A stretch of DNA of 64,000 nucleotides, taken from the NCBI RefSeq assembly GCF_003865365.1, contig NZ_RQVR01000001.1:125118-189117 (forward strand). Direction: 5' to 3'. Shown here piece after piece: positions 9,435 to 18,134 of the stretch. Within the stretch, counting starts at the first letter, position 1, and every line of letters starts with the position of its first letter. The position numbers and the translations under genes are program-made. The notes under the pieces are model-generated. The model was not told the DNA's origin. It did no database searches and saw nothing but the letters and a program-made list of their open reading frames with translations. The stretch comes from Flavobacterium macacae. Its GTDB lineage: Bacteria > Bacteroidota > Bacteroidia > Flavobacteriales > Flavobacteriaceae.

Positions 9435-10492
9435 TGTTTTAAAAGTAAGAAACTGTGGTCTTTTCCAAGATATTGATTGTAGATCAAAACGTTTTTATAA
9501 TTGCTTTTTACAACCGAATTCAACCGAATTATTTCTGGAATTTCTTGCAATTTCAAGATTTTTGAACCTACCCAAACTCCAAAAGAAGAAGCCGTGTGAT
9601 AATCTCCCGAAAGATGTTTGTAATAAATTTGTGCAGTGTTTTTGAAAAGATTATTAGAAATAGCTTCGTAATATTTGTCAAAATCTACATCACCATTAAT
9701 TCCTAAAATTACAGCGTCAATATCCTTTACAGCCAATAAATTTTCAGCTAAAAAACTTTCGATTTGACTTTCGATTTGATTCGGGTCTAACCTATTTACA
9801 AACGAAATTGAAGCAATTTCAGCATACGTATTAGCTGTTTTCTTATTTTCTAAGATAAAAAAAGTAGCGCCTTCTCCTGCAATGTGCCCTTTAGTTTTTT
9901 GGTCTAAAATAGAACTATTTTTTTCATTATCACTTTTGATAACCTTCGCAATCTTGAAAAAATTTGTGGTAAAATCAGCTGATTCATCAATTCCACCCAC
10001 TAAAATTGTTTCAGATTCTTCCGTTTCCAATTGCATTTTTGCATCAAGCAACGCCGATTCAAACGAAATTCCGCCATTTACATACGTAAAATTATAGGCT
10101 TTGCATTGCAGTCCAAGTGCAATCTGCCCGCCCACAGTGTTGTGAGTCGATTGGATAAAAGACGTCGGAGTCAAAAATTCTTCCTTATTATCAATGATTG
10201 ATTTCAAGAATTTTTCAGAGTCTTCAATACAGCCCAAACCCGTTCCCGTGATGATTGCATCAAGCGTTGAAACATTTGCCTCTTTCATTGCAATTGCCGA
10301 AGCCACGATGCCGTTTTTGACACCTTTTGCCATTCTTCGGCTTGCTCCAGGTAAAATATAATCTTTGTAAACGGGTTCTTTTGCTGTCAAAACATTTTCA
10401 TCTGTTTCTACAACTACTTCTTCCAAAAAGACGGAATCAAAAGTCTTTTGGCACGAAATATTTCCTAAGCCATTGATATATACTTTTTTCAT
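9428..10492 (-). CDS. Ketosynthase-like chain-length factor (no active-site Cys)
   Basis: This 354-aa protein (ATG at 10492, overlapping the TGA of the upstream gene as ATGA) has a condensing-enzyme fold. The nucleophile region, TACSSS in its neighbour, reads YVNGGISFESALLDAK here (about 137-152), so the catalytic Cys is missing. It pairs with the complete KS encoded immediately upstream, as in KS-alpha/KS-beta (chain-length factor) heterodimers of type II polyketide and aryl-polyene systems. It probably sets polyene length. Confidence 0.85.
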   Translation of the reverse strand: MKKVYINGLGNISCQKTFDSVFLEEVVVETDENVLTAKEPVYKDYILPGASRRMAKGVKNGIVASAIAMKEANVSTLDAIITGTGLGCIEDSEKFLKSIIDNKEEFLTPTSFIQSTHNTVGGQIALGLQCKAYNFTYVNGGISFESALLDAKMQLETEESETILVGGIDESADFTTNFFKIAKVIKSDNEKNSSILDQKTKGHIAGEGATFFILENKKTANTYAEIASISFVNRLDPNQIESQIESFLAENLLAVKDIDAVILGINGDVDFDKYYEAISNNLFKNTAQIYYKHLSGDYHTASSFGVWVGSKILKLQEIPEIIRLNSVVKSNYKNVLIYNQYLGKDHSFLLLKQC

Positions 10493-11685
10493 TTGCTTTT
10501 TGAAAAGATTACGGTTGAACAATTTCCTCCAAAACCGAAGGAATTTGACAACACATTTTCGATATTTTTTTCCTTTAATTCCGTTACCGGAACCAAATCA
10601 AATTCTTCCATTTTTGTCTTGAAATTCAAGTTTGGAAAAATGATGTTTTTTTGCAAAGCCAAAATACTGTAAACCGCTTCAATCGCAGCCGCAGCCGCTA
10701 ATGTGTGGCCTGTAAATGGTTTTGTAGAGCTAAAATCAGGAACATTTTTACCAAAAACACTTTCAATCGCTCTTCCTTCAGACAAATCGTTGTTTTGAGT
10801 TGCCGTTCCATGAGCGTTGATATAATCGATATCCTCTGGATTTAAATTAGCCAGTTTTAACGCTTTTTCCATTGCCAAAAAAGCGCCTTCTCCATTTTCT
10901 GAAGAAGCTGTTTGGTGAAAAGCATCGTTCGCATTTCCATAACCAGAAACATAAGCCAAGACTTTTTTTCCTTCTTTTTGCACTATTTCATCTGATTCTA
11001 AAACCAAATAAGCCGCCGCTTCACCAAGATTTAAACCTTTCCGGTTATTATCAAATGGCGTGTTAAAAGTGTCTGACAAAATCATCAGCGTTTTAAAACC
11101 GTTGATCGTGAATTTTGACAAAGCATCGGTTCCGCCCACAATCACGCGCTCTAATTGTTTAGATTTAATCAATCTTGCGCCAAGCATAATTGCATTTGCA
11201 GAAGACGAACACGCTGTACTTATAGTAGTTACAATTCCGTTTATGCCTAAATTATCAGCAATTTTATGCGAAGAATCTCCCGCGTCATTAATCAAAATAT
11301 AACGGCGATTTTCTTCATTTTCGATAAAATCATAGAAAAAACGTTCGGTCATATCCATTCCGCCAACGCTTGTGGCAGAAATTAGTCCCGTTTTATACTC
11401 GTTGCTATTTTCTATTCCTGCATTTTTGACGGCTTGCTTTGCAGCATAAAGGCCGAGCAAAGCTGTTCTTGAAAAATTATTGTCTTCGGGCAAATCAAGC
11501 AATCGCGATAACTCAAGATTGGTCATTTTAATCTCGCCTACTTTAATGCTATTTCTGTGATTTGTGTCTATATTTTCAATAGTCGAAATCCCAGAAACAC
11601 CGCTCAGCAAGGCATTCAGATTCTCTTCCACGGAGTTTCCGATGGCAGAAATAATTCCCATTCCGGTTATGGCAACTTTGCTCAT
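10489..11685 (-). CDS. Beta-ketoacyl-ACP synthase (FabF/KS-alpha type)
   Basis: This 398-aa ketosynthase carries the complete triad: Cys159 in ISTACSSSAN, His in NAHGTATQNND and His in GHTLAAAAA, with terminal NSFGFGG. It is FabF-like in length. It lies 3 bases after the ACP gene and overlaps the chain-length-factor gene, so it is the likely catalytic partner of that protein in decarboxylative chain extension of the aryl polyene. Confidence 0.9.
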   Translation of the reverse strand: MSKVAITGMGIISAIGNSVEENLNALLSGVSGISTIENIDTNHRNSIKVGEIKMTNLELSRLLDLPEDNNFSRTALLGLYAAKQAVKNAGIENSNEYKTGLISATSVGGMDMTERFFYDFIENEENRRYILINDAGDSSHKIADNLGINGIVTTISTACSSSANAIMLGARLIKSKQLERVIVGGTDALSKFTINGFKTLMILSDTFNTPFDNNRKGLNLGEAAAYLVLESDEIVQKEGKKVLAYVSGYGNANDAFHQTASSENGEGAFLAMEKALKLANLNPEDIDYINAHGTATQNNDLSEGRAIESVFGKNVPDFSSTKPFTGHTLAAAAAIEAVYSILALQKNIIFPNLNFKTKMEEFDLVPVTELKEKNIENVLSNSFGFGGNCSTVIFSKSK

Positions 11686-11688
11686 TTG

Positions 11689-11946
11689 TTATTTTGTTCT
11701 GTGTTCTGTGATGTAAGAAGCCATTGAATTGATCGATTGGAAGATTGCTTTTCCCTCTTTTGGATCTAACAATTTGATTCCATAATCTTTGTCAAGCATC
11801 ACAATCAGCTCTAAAGCGTCGATGGAATCAAGGCCAAGACCGTCGCCAAAAAGCGCATCAGTATCTTGAATTTCATCTACATTTACATCTTCAAGATTCA
11901 AAAGAGTGATGATTTTTTCTTTTAGCTCTAATTTTAATGCTTCCAT
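11689..11946 (-). CDS. Acyl carrier protein (first of two)
   Basis: This 85-aa acidic helical protein carries the phosphopantetheine attachment motif GLDSID (Ser near residue 41), followed by ALELIVMLDKDYGI. It stands between the half-KS and KS-alpha genes with 2-3 base gaps, so it probably carries the growing polyene chain for that KS/CLF pair. The gene at 23564 encodes a second, divergent ACP. Confidence 0.92.
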   Translation of the reverse strand: MEALKLELKEKIITLLNLEDVNVDEIQDTDALFGDGLGLDSIDALELIVMLDKDYGIKLLDPKEGKAIFQSINSMASYITEHRTK

Positions 11947-11948
11947 AA

Positions 11949-12563
11949 TTATTTTTTATATAAATTTTCTAAATTTTCTTTTGTGTTTTCTAAAGTTCCT
12001 TCGGCCGAAACAAGATACATAAATACCTCGTAATCTTCTTGATATAACTCAGTCCAAGCGCAAAGTACTTTTTCTGCTTTTTCAGTTTCAATTAAAATTT
12101 TGGAATAATTTGCCATAAAATCCCAATTGAACGCGTCAAATATAAAGAAACAATTCTCACTTTTCAGCTGATTCTTGATGCTAATTTCGCCCATGCAGAT
12201 ATTGGCGAGCGTATAAACGAAAACGGCCGGACTAGGGAAATATTCGTTTTTATCAGAAATTGACTTTTGGTATTTTACATCGGTATCTAAACTTGATGAT
12301 CTGTTGGCAAAAAGTAGCGCGATGTCATTCTCCATTTCTGGATTTATCGTTTCTTTCAAAATGATTTCAGAAGCTAAAAAAGTAATTTTGCTCAAGCTGT
12401 CCATTTTGAAAAATTTTGGATACGAAATATCAAAGTTCTTGTAAGCTTCTTTGGCAAATTCAGGAAAAGCAATTTCCTTTGACTCGAAGATTTTTTCTCC
12501 GTTCAGCCAAATTGCATTTTTTTCAATTTTGCAATACGAATTGATGTACGTTTTCTTTTCCAT
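11949..12563 (-). CDS. Half-sized ketosynthase-like protein
   Basis: This 204-aa protein resembles the N-terminal part of condensing enzymes of the Ketoacyl-synt_2 type: an IALLFANRSSSLDTD strand-turn, then FPSPAVFVYTLANICMGEISI in the position of the substrate-entry and dimer region. Where a nucleophile Cys would be expected the sequence reads ENCFFIFDAFN, which does not fit a KS nucleophile elbow, and no catalytic His motifs follow. A normal KS is about 400 aa, so this is either a stable half-domain or a reduced paralogue. It lies flush between a complete KS gene (12564) and the ACP. It may assist substrate channelling or KS dimerisation; function is not known to me. Confidence 0.7.
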   Translation of the reverse strand: MEKKTYINSYCKIEKNAIWLNGEKIFESKEIAFPEFAKEAYKNFDISYPKFFKMDSLSKITFLASEIILKETINPEMENDIALLFANRSSSLDTDVKYQKSISDKNEYFPSPAVFVYTLANICMGEISIKNQLKSENCFFIFDAFNWDFMANYSKILIETEKAEKVLCAWTELYQEDYEVFMYLVSAEGTLENTKENLENLYKK

Positions 12564-13700
12564 TTAAATTTTTTCAAAGATAACTGCTGTGTTGCAACCG
12601 CCAAAACCCGAAGCTGTTTTCAGGAAAATTTTCAATGCTATATCTTTATTTTCGGTAATGACATTTATTCTTTCGGAAGTTCCTGGGTTTTCAAAACCTA
12701 ATGATTTGTAAAGCCTATTTCGTTTTAAAGACTCAATTCCGATGACCGTTTCCAGTAATCCGGAAGCACCTAACGTATGGCCATAATAACCTTTTAAGCT
12801 ATTTATTGGTACATTTTGCAACTCTAATCTTGAGAAAGCAATTGATTCCATTTCGTCATTATATATTGTTGCGGTTCCATGAGCCGAAATAAATTCAATT
12901 TGTGAACTTTCAATGTTTGCTTCGTTCATCGCGCTTTTTATACTTCTAAAAAGTCCTTCGCCGGTTCTTGACGGACCAGAAATGTGGTTCGCATCATTAA
13001 TTGCGCCATCACCAATAATCTTTATATCATTCTTCTTTACCAAATTTTCATCCGAAGTAATGTAAATTGAAGCAGTTGCTTCGCCCAGATTTAGGCCATT
13101 TCGCGCTTCATCATAAGGTTTGCAAGGCGTATCGCTTAACGCTTGAAAAGAAGTAAATCCGGAAAGTACGAATTCTGAAAATTCATCGCCGGCAATTACA
13201 TAAGCGTCGTCATAAATTTCAGCTTGAATCAATCTTTTGGCTGTTGCGATTGCTAAAATTCCCGAAACACAGGCGTTTGAAACCACAATCGGTTGGGTTT
13301 TGAAATCAAAGAAATCGGCAATTGTCTTGGCTAAATTTTGAAGATATACTTTTTCAGAAATTTCATCAGAAGACGTATTTAGTTCTGAAATATTTCCTTT
13401 TGTGGTCGATAGAATTAGCGCTGTTTTGTCGGTTGGTTTTTTTTGCACAATTGGTTTTAGAGCTAAAATCAGCATTTTTTCCAATTTGGTAAAACCGTCA
13501 ATCTGGCTAATTTTATTGAATTCTGTTTCTAATTTTGCATCGTCAATAATAGCTCCTAAAAAAGAATTTTGCGAGAATTTTTTGTTTGTATGCGATACAA
13601 TTCCAGAAATTTCTTTTTCAATATTTTGGATATTGGTTTCCACATCAAAACCAAGGGGCGTAATGCAGTTTGTTGCGGTTATGTAGATTTTTCTCGGCAT
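12564..13700 (-). CDS. Beta-ketoacyl-ACP synthase (second KS of lower operon)
   Basis: I start this 378-aa KS at the ATG at 13700 (PRKIYITATNCITPLG); ten upstream in-frame codons run into the intergenic repeat and are unlikely. Cys144 lies in VSNACVSGIL, with catalytic His residues in SAHGTATIYND and YYGHTLGASG, and a C-terminal SGFGGCN. It is more divergent than the FabF-like KS at 10489. It follows the 147-base gap that contains a hairpin repeat. Confidence 0.88.
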   Translation of the reverse strand: MPRKIYITATNCITPLGFDVETNIQNIEKEISGIVSHTNKKFSQNSFLGAIIDDAKLETEFNKISQIDGFTKLEKMLILALKPIVQKKPTDKTALILSTTKGNISELNTSSDEISEKVYLQNLAKTIADFFDFKTQPIVVSNACVSGILAIATAKRLIQAEIYDDAYVIAGDEFSEFVLSGFTSFQALSDTPCKPYDEARNGLNLGEATASIYITSDENLVKKNDIKIIGDGAINDANHISGPSRTGEGLFRSIKSAMNEANIESSQIEFISAHGTATIYNDEMESIAFSRLELQNVPINSLKGYYGHTLGASGLLETVIGIESLKRNRLYKSLGFENPGTSERINVITENKDIALKIFLKTASGFGGCNTAVIFEKI

Positions 13701-13740
13701 TGCTTGGTACTGGCGTTTCTTTAAATTCAAATGGTTTCTC

Positions 13741-13848
13741 CCCTAACCCCGATGGGCGACTGTAGCTTTTTTCTGCATTTTCGCAGGAAAAACTACTGCA
13801 GACAGCGGGAAAATGGATTCTCCAAATGCCTGAACTTTCGTTTCAAAT
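13741..13848 (+). repeat. Dispersed hairpin repeat, copy 1 (CCCCGAT...GCGGGAAAATGG)
   Basis: The element starts CCCCGATGGG, forms an imperfect stem-loop (GTAGCTTTTTTCTGC, loop ATTTTC, GCAGGAAAAACTAC), then has the conserved box CAGCGGGAAAATGG and a tail ending near CTTTCG. Three related copies occur at 23455, 39892 and 48699, all in the same orientation. This copy fills the gap between the thioesterase and KS genes inside the lower pigment operon. Confidence 0.8.
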
Positions 13849-14297
13849 TATTTTAACAATCCTACTTTTCGTTTCCATTCTTCATAAAAAGCAGGAATAT
13901 TGAGCGACAGATTTCCTTCGCTGTCGACGAAAACCTGGACGGTTTCGCCGGTGCAAGCGAGTTGGTTGTTGCTGTCAAAAATTTTAAATCTATAAATTAT
14001 TTTGGCCGCGGGCGTGTCAATTATCGATGTTTCGATTCTGATTACGTCGCCATATTTTAATGTCAATTTGTGTTCACACGATGATTTGACGATGGGCGTG
14101 GTGTACCCTGATTTGTGAATATCAAGGTAGGAAATGCGGTGTTTTCTGCCAAAAGCTTCGCGTCCGTCTTCGAAATAAGTGATGTAATAGCCGTGCCAAA
14201 CGATTCCCAACGGGTCGGTTTCATTGAATCTGATTCGGATTTCTTCGGAAACAGTCAGGTATTCGGCTTCGTTAAAGGGCTCTTTTTTTCTCATCAT
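13848..14297 (-). CDS. YbgC/4-hydroxybenzoyl-CoA-type thioesterase
   Basis: This 149-aa hot-dog protein has the motif RFNETDPLGIVWHGYYITYFEDGRE, characteristic of the 4HBT/YbgC family with the catalytic Asp in DPLGIVWH. It could release the finished polyene acid from its ACP or edit stalled chains, as thioesterases of aryl-polyene clusters are thought to do. Its start overlaps the end of the ABC permease gene by 26 bases. Confidence 0.87.
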   Translation of the reverse strand: MMRKKEPFNEAEYLTVSEEIRIRFNETDPLGIVWHGYYITYFEDGREAFGRKHRISYLDIHKSGYTTPIVKSSCEHKLTLKYGDVIRIETSIIDTPAAKIIYRFKIFDSNNQLACTGETVQVFVDSEGNLSLNIPAFYEEWKRKVGLLK

Positions 14298-15534
14298 AAA
14301 ATAGTGAAATCAATATCATCGCGATAAAAAACAGGAATAAATAACTGATTTCTGGGACGATATCGAGGAATGTTGCGTTTCTTAAAATGACGTCATAAAA
14401 GGCGTTAAGTCCCCAATTCATTGGAGAAATTCCGGCGATGACTTGCATAATTTTTGGCATTGCAAAAACGGGAACCCAAACACCGCCAACCGCCGCTAAA
14501 ATAACCACTGATGTGGCGCCAAACGGGGCAGATTGTTCTTGCGTTTTGGCGATTGTGCCTAATAAAATTCCGAATCCGATGGCGGCAAAACCTGCGAATA
14601 GTGCGACAATGCTCATCAAGCCTAAAATGCCTTCGACTTGCAAAGCCGGCAAATTAAGGTGCGGGAAAAGGTAAACCCCGACGGCAACCATCAGGTAAAA
14701 TTGGACCATACAAATGACTAAAAATGTGATGGTTTTTCCAGCGATTACGGTAAAATATGAAACCGGATTGGTTCGCAAACGAATCATTGTTCCTTGGTTT
14801 TTTTCTTTTACAATATTGATAGACAGCGGAATTACGATAAAAAATATCGCAAAAAGTGTCCACGCCGGAACGTTGTGCTGCGTTGAATTTGGGATAACTT
14901 CTTTGTTGTCTTTTGTAGGCGTAATTTCTTTAAAAGTGATAAAGCTTTCTTGCTGAAAGGCGGTTTCGTCTTCGCCCAATTGCTCTTGAAAAGCAGTATA
15001 AATCGATTTGGTTTCAATTTGAGAAATCATTTTATCGATTGAACTTTTTACAGCATTTCTGAAAGTAGATTGTGCCGCCGGATCAAAATAAATCTTGACT
15101 TCTTTAGACTCGATTTTTTCGGATGAAGTGACATTTGTAGCATCTTCCATACCAAAATCAGCCACAATTTTGTTGACATTTTGGTTTACTTTCAATTGCA
15201 AATCTGTCGATAATTTTTTAGGAATTACGATTGCAAGCTGGTATTTTCCTTTGAAAACCAAATCTTTTGCTTCGTTTTCATTTGGTTTAGAAATTACTTC
15301 GAATGAATTGCTTTCTGTTAAGTTTTTTTCAATGACTTTTGAAACTTCGCCTTGGTCATTATCAACGAGTAAAATTGGAATTTTTGAATCGCTTACCGTT
15401 TTAAAAGTACTGTCTTGGATCAAAGTTATCGTGATAATCAAGACCAATGGCATTACGAAAAGTATAACCAAACCGCCCAAATCACGTTTGAGGAGCAATA
15501 CTTCTTTTTTTATGGAACTCCAGAGTTTATACAT
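14272..15534 (-). CDS. ABC-2 type transporter permease
   Basis: This 420-aa membrane protein has one N-terminal helix (LGGLVILFVMPLVLIITITL), a large extracytoplasmic loop of about 200 residues, then five or six C-terminal helices. These are the hallmarks of the YhhJ/ABC-2 permease family. It overlaps the adjacent ATPase gene by 8 bases, so the two form one exporter. The substrate is probably a pigment intermediate or lipid; that is inferred from location only. Confidence 0.9.
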   Translation of the reverse strand: MYKLWSSIKKEVLLLKRDLGGLVILFVMPLVLIITITLIQDSTFKTVSDSKIPILLVDNDQGEVSKVIEKNLTESNSFEVISKPNENEAKDLVFKGKYQLAIVIPKKLSTDLQLKVNQNVNKIVADFGMEDATNVTSSEKIESKEVKIYFDPAAQSTFRNAVKSSIDKMISQIETKSIYTAFQEQLGEDETAFQQESFITFKEITPTKDNKEVIPNSTQHNVPAWTLFAIFFIVIPLSINIVKEKNQGTMIRLRTNPVSYFTVIAGKTITFLVICMVQFYLMVAVGVYLFPHLNLPALQVEGILGLMSIVALFAGFAAIGFGILLGTIAKTQEQSAPFGATSVVILAAVGGVWVPVFAMPKIMQVIAGISPMNWGLNAFYDVILRNATFLDIVPEISYLFLFFIAMILISLFYDEKKRAL

Positions 15535-16282
15535 TGTCGCGAAGTTCTTTTCCGATTAATGAAATAAAAACATGCTCAAGATTGTGGGCGTTTTCTGTTT
15601 GTGAAATTAAATTTTGAGGCGTTCCTTCTGCAAATATTTTTCCGGCATCGATAATTGCAATTTGGTTGCAAAAATCTTGTGCTTCAATCAAATGGTGCGA
15701 CGTGTAAATAATTGTCGTTCCCTCAGAATTTAATTTTTTTAGATAGTCAATAATCACGTTTTTGGACTGAACGTCAACGCCAACGGTTGGTTCGTCCAAA
15801 AATAAAACAGTGGGTTTGTGCAAAATTCCTGCAATCAGGTTTATTCTGCGTTTCATTCCACCCGAATAGGTATCGATTTTTTTATCGGCGAATTTTAAAA
15901 GTCCCAAATAATCAAGGCTTTCAATTACTTTTTCTTTTAAATCTTTTCCCTTCAAGCCATACATTGCGCCAAAATATTCCAAGTTTTCTCTTGCCGTTAA
16001 AGTGGGATACAGCGCATATTCTTGAGGAACAACTCCGATTATTTTTTTGATGTTTTTAGAATCGTTTTTATAAGAAAGTCCGTTGATTTTAAATTCCCCC
16101 GAAGTTGGTTTTATCAAGCCGCAAAGCATTGAAATCAGCGTGGTTTTTCCGGCACCATTCGGTCCTAATAAACCAAAAATATCTCCCTTTTTTACATCCA
16201 AAAAAAGATTGTCTACAGAGAAAATATCGGCATCTCTGTATTGCTTTGAAAGGGATTTTATTTGGATAATTGGGCTTTCCAT
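15527..16282 (-). CDS. ABC transporter ATP-binding protein
   Basis: This 251-aa ATPase has Walker A GPNGAGKTT, Q-loop VVPQEYALYP, signature YSGGMKRR, Walker B VLFLDEPTVGVD and the H-loop in YTSHHL. It is fused to nothing and relies on the permease encoded next to it. The start shares a base with the stop of the BtrH-like gene, indicating tight co-expression. Confidence 0.93.
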   Translation of the reverse strand: MESPIIQIKSLSKQYRDADIFSVDNLFLDVKKGDIFGLLGPNGAGKTTLISMLCGLIKPTSGEFKINGLSYKNDSKNIKKIIGVVPQEYALYPTLTARENLEYFGAMYGLKGKDLKEKVIESLDYLGLLKFADKKIDTYSGGMKRRINLIAGILHKPTVLFLDEPTVGVDVQSKNVIIDYLKKLNSEGTTIIYTSHHLIEAQDFCNQIAIIDAGKIFAEGTPQNLISQTENAHNLEHVFISLIGKELRDNV

Positions 16283-17277
16283 CAGATTGCCTTTTTTAAT
16301 TTTTTAAAGAATACTTCTTCACGATTGGCAATGTCTAATAAATGATCGGCCAACCTATTATACACATCATTTTGTGCGCTTCGGTTTTTGTAAACACGAG
16401 AAGCCTGTACTGCAAAATCTCTCCACAAATCACCAATTTCAGTCATTTCCAAGGATAATTTTCGAAGTTCTTCATTCTTTAATCGAATAGAAGCTTCTTG
16501 CAAAAATGCGGCATAAATAAAACGAAAACCGCCACCGCCAGTTCCAATTTCTTCTTGCATTCTGACCAATTGTGCCAGATAATGATTGGCTTTTTTATTG
16601 CCGTGTTTGATAGGCCATTTTCTGATTTGTCGCGACACGAATTTGATTCCTTTTACGCCAACAATTGGAATTGGCGCCAACATATTTCGGCACGTATCTT
16701 TTATGGCCGTAATAATCGCTTTTTCAAAATTGATTTCTACCGGAATATGAATCGGATAATACATTTGCCCTCTTGGTGCAAACGCGCCCTTGGCAAAACG
16801 AACTTTGTTCAATTCTTCTTCAGTAAGCGTGGTGACATTTTCCATCACTGGGTCTGAAATTAGGTATTGATTGTCATTTTTTCCATAAACAACCAAATTG
16901 TGTGCATTAAAATGGAAGCGGTATTCATCAGGAAAATAAGTCAGATTATACACTCCGACTTGCAAACCTGTTGGGATATTATTTTTTAGATTTTCTTCTA
17001 AAGCCTTATTTGCACTTGCTTCCGAAGAAAATTTTGTTCTTTTAATTTTGATTCCGAGACGTTTTGCCAGCTTGTTAAAAATCATTCCTGGCAACGGACG
17101 ATAGCTCACAACGGGTGCGTGATTTACTTTAATAAAAGGAAGGTAAACGAAAAAAAGTCCCGAGCCAATGCCAAAAACCATTGGTTCGCTGATGTTTATT
17201 CCTTTGTCTTTCAAAAGATTTGAAGCCACTCCGTTTTCACAATGGGCTGACTGATGATGTGTAAAATCCAGTTGCAT
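16282..17277 (-). CDS. BtrH-N/DUF4872-type protein, candidate acyl-ACP acyltransferase
   Basis: This 331-aa protein begins DFTHHQSAHCENG, the conserved His-Cys start of the butirosin-biosynthesis BtrH N-terminal domain. It continues with a cysteine-peptidase-like fold (YHxxxH-like NAHNLVVYGKND, ISDPV) and a helical C-terminal half. BtrH moves an ACP-bound acyl group to an acceptor. In a flexirubin cluster it is an attractive candidate for joining the polyene acyl-ACP to the dialkylresorcinol hydroxyl, but this is inference. Start and upstream stop overlap (TAATG). Confidence 0.78.
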   Translation of the reverse strand: MQLDFTHHQSAHCENGVASNLLKDKGINISEPMVFGIGSGLFFVYLPFIKVNHAPVVSYRPLPGMIFNKLAKRLGIKIKRTKFSSEASANKALEENLKNNIPTGLQVGVYNLTYFPDEYRFHFNAHNLVVYGKNDNQYLISDPVMENVTTLTEEELNKVRFAKGAFAPRGQMYYPIHIPVEINFEKAIITAIKDTCRNMLAPIPIVGVKGIKFVSRQIRKWPIKHGNKKANHYLAQLVRMQEEIGTGGGGFRFIYAAFLQEASIRLKNEELRKLSLEMTEIGDLWRDFAVQASRVYKNRSAQNDVYNRLADHLLDIANREEVFFKKLKKAI

Positions 17278-17681
17278 TAGTCTATTTTAAAGTTTTTTAA
17301 ATCGGCCACATTTATACCAAAAGCATTGGCATATTTCTGGAGTACTTTTTCGTTCAAATTCTTAAAAACATTTGGCTTAAAATGCCTTTTCACTTGCCAA
17401 ACCCATTTCCCGACGTAGCTTGCCAAAATACCTTCGTCCATTCGATGCAATTCCATAAAATACACAATCGGACTTGCTTCGCCTTTTAAAACTTGGTTTT
17501 TTGCCTCTTCAATTCGTTCACTGATCAACGCCATTGAATTGTCAAGCGCGATGGTTTTTGGCTCCCAACCTTCGCTTAAAGCGGTGGTATAGTTTCCGTT
17601 TTCATCGACAGCATAACACAATTCCTTCATATTAATCGAAGAAAGATTGCTTTTGTCTTGTGGCACTTCATCCTTTTTCAT
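17277..17681 (-). CDS. Unknown conserved 134-aa protein linked to the BtrH-like gene
   Basis: No family is recognised. The protein is soluble and rich in aromatic residues; the middle (SPIVYFMELHRMDEGILASYVG) is helical, and the C-terminus (LQKYANAFGINVADLKNF) recalls a small helix-turn-helix or XRE-like repeat. It is not secreted. It overlaps the hot-dog gene upstream by 14 bases and couples to the BtrH-like gene downstream. It may be an accessory subunit of that protein. Confidence 0.7.
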   Translation of the reverse strand: MKKDEVPQDKSNLSSINMKELCYAVDENGNYTTALSEGWEPKTIALDNSMALISERIEEAKNQVLKGEASPIVYFMELHRMDEGILASYVGKWVWQVKRHFKPNVFKNLNEKVLQKYANAFGINVADLKNFKID

Positions 17682-18132
17682 CTTCTTTTTCTTTTATGAA
17701 TAAATTAATTTCGCACTCCATTAAAAATTCTCCGCCACAAAAAGTCTGGCATTTCATTGTGCAAGTCGTGTAAAATTCGGTGACATAACTTGAAATTAAT
17801 GTTGCCAAAGTTTCAATTTTTTCGCCTGTTTTTGGTAGCGAATATACTTTTAAAGTCTTGATCGAACTGATAAATCCGATGACGTCTTTTTTATCTTTAT
17901 TTTGTAAATCTGACTTGTCAAAATAGTCTTGAGCCACGATAGAAGAACAGGTTTGCGCTGCGTTTTCAATCAATCCAACCTCAGCAAAATAACCGTTTTC
18001 AACAAAAATATTTTCGGGTAAAATTTCAAAAACCGTCCTTACTTTTTCTTTGTCAAGTTCAAGAATCAGATCGACCATCAGCATCGGTTTTCGATGTGGA
18101 AGAAAGTGCTGTATGTTTACGGTCGCGCTCAT
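17668..18132 (-). CDS. Hot-dog dehydratase-like protein (GHFP motif missing)
   Basis: This 154-aa FabZ-like fold has LPHRKPMLMVD near the N-terminus and ENGYFAEVGLIENAAQTCSS where FabZ has GHFPxxPVMPGVLxxEAxAQ. The catalytic-region His is absent but the Glu of the central helix (IENAAQ) is kept. It is a tandem paralogue of the next gene. The pair resembles dehydratase-type subunits of aryl-polyene clusters and may form a heterodimer; catalytic competence is uncertain. Confidence 0.8.
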   Translation of the reverse strand: MSATVNIQHFLPHRKPMLMVDLILELDKEKVRTVFEILPENIFVENGYFAEVGLIENAAQTCSSIVAQDYFDKSDLQNKDKKDVIGFISSIKTLKVYSLPKTGEKIETLATLISSYVTEFYTTCTMKCQTFCGGEFLMECEINLFIKEKEDEKG

Positions 18133-18134
18133 TT

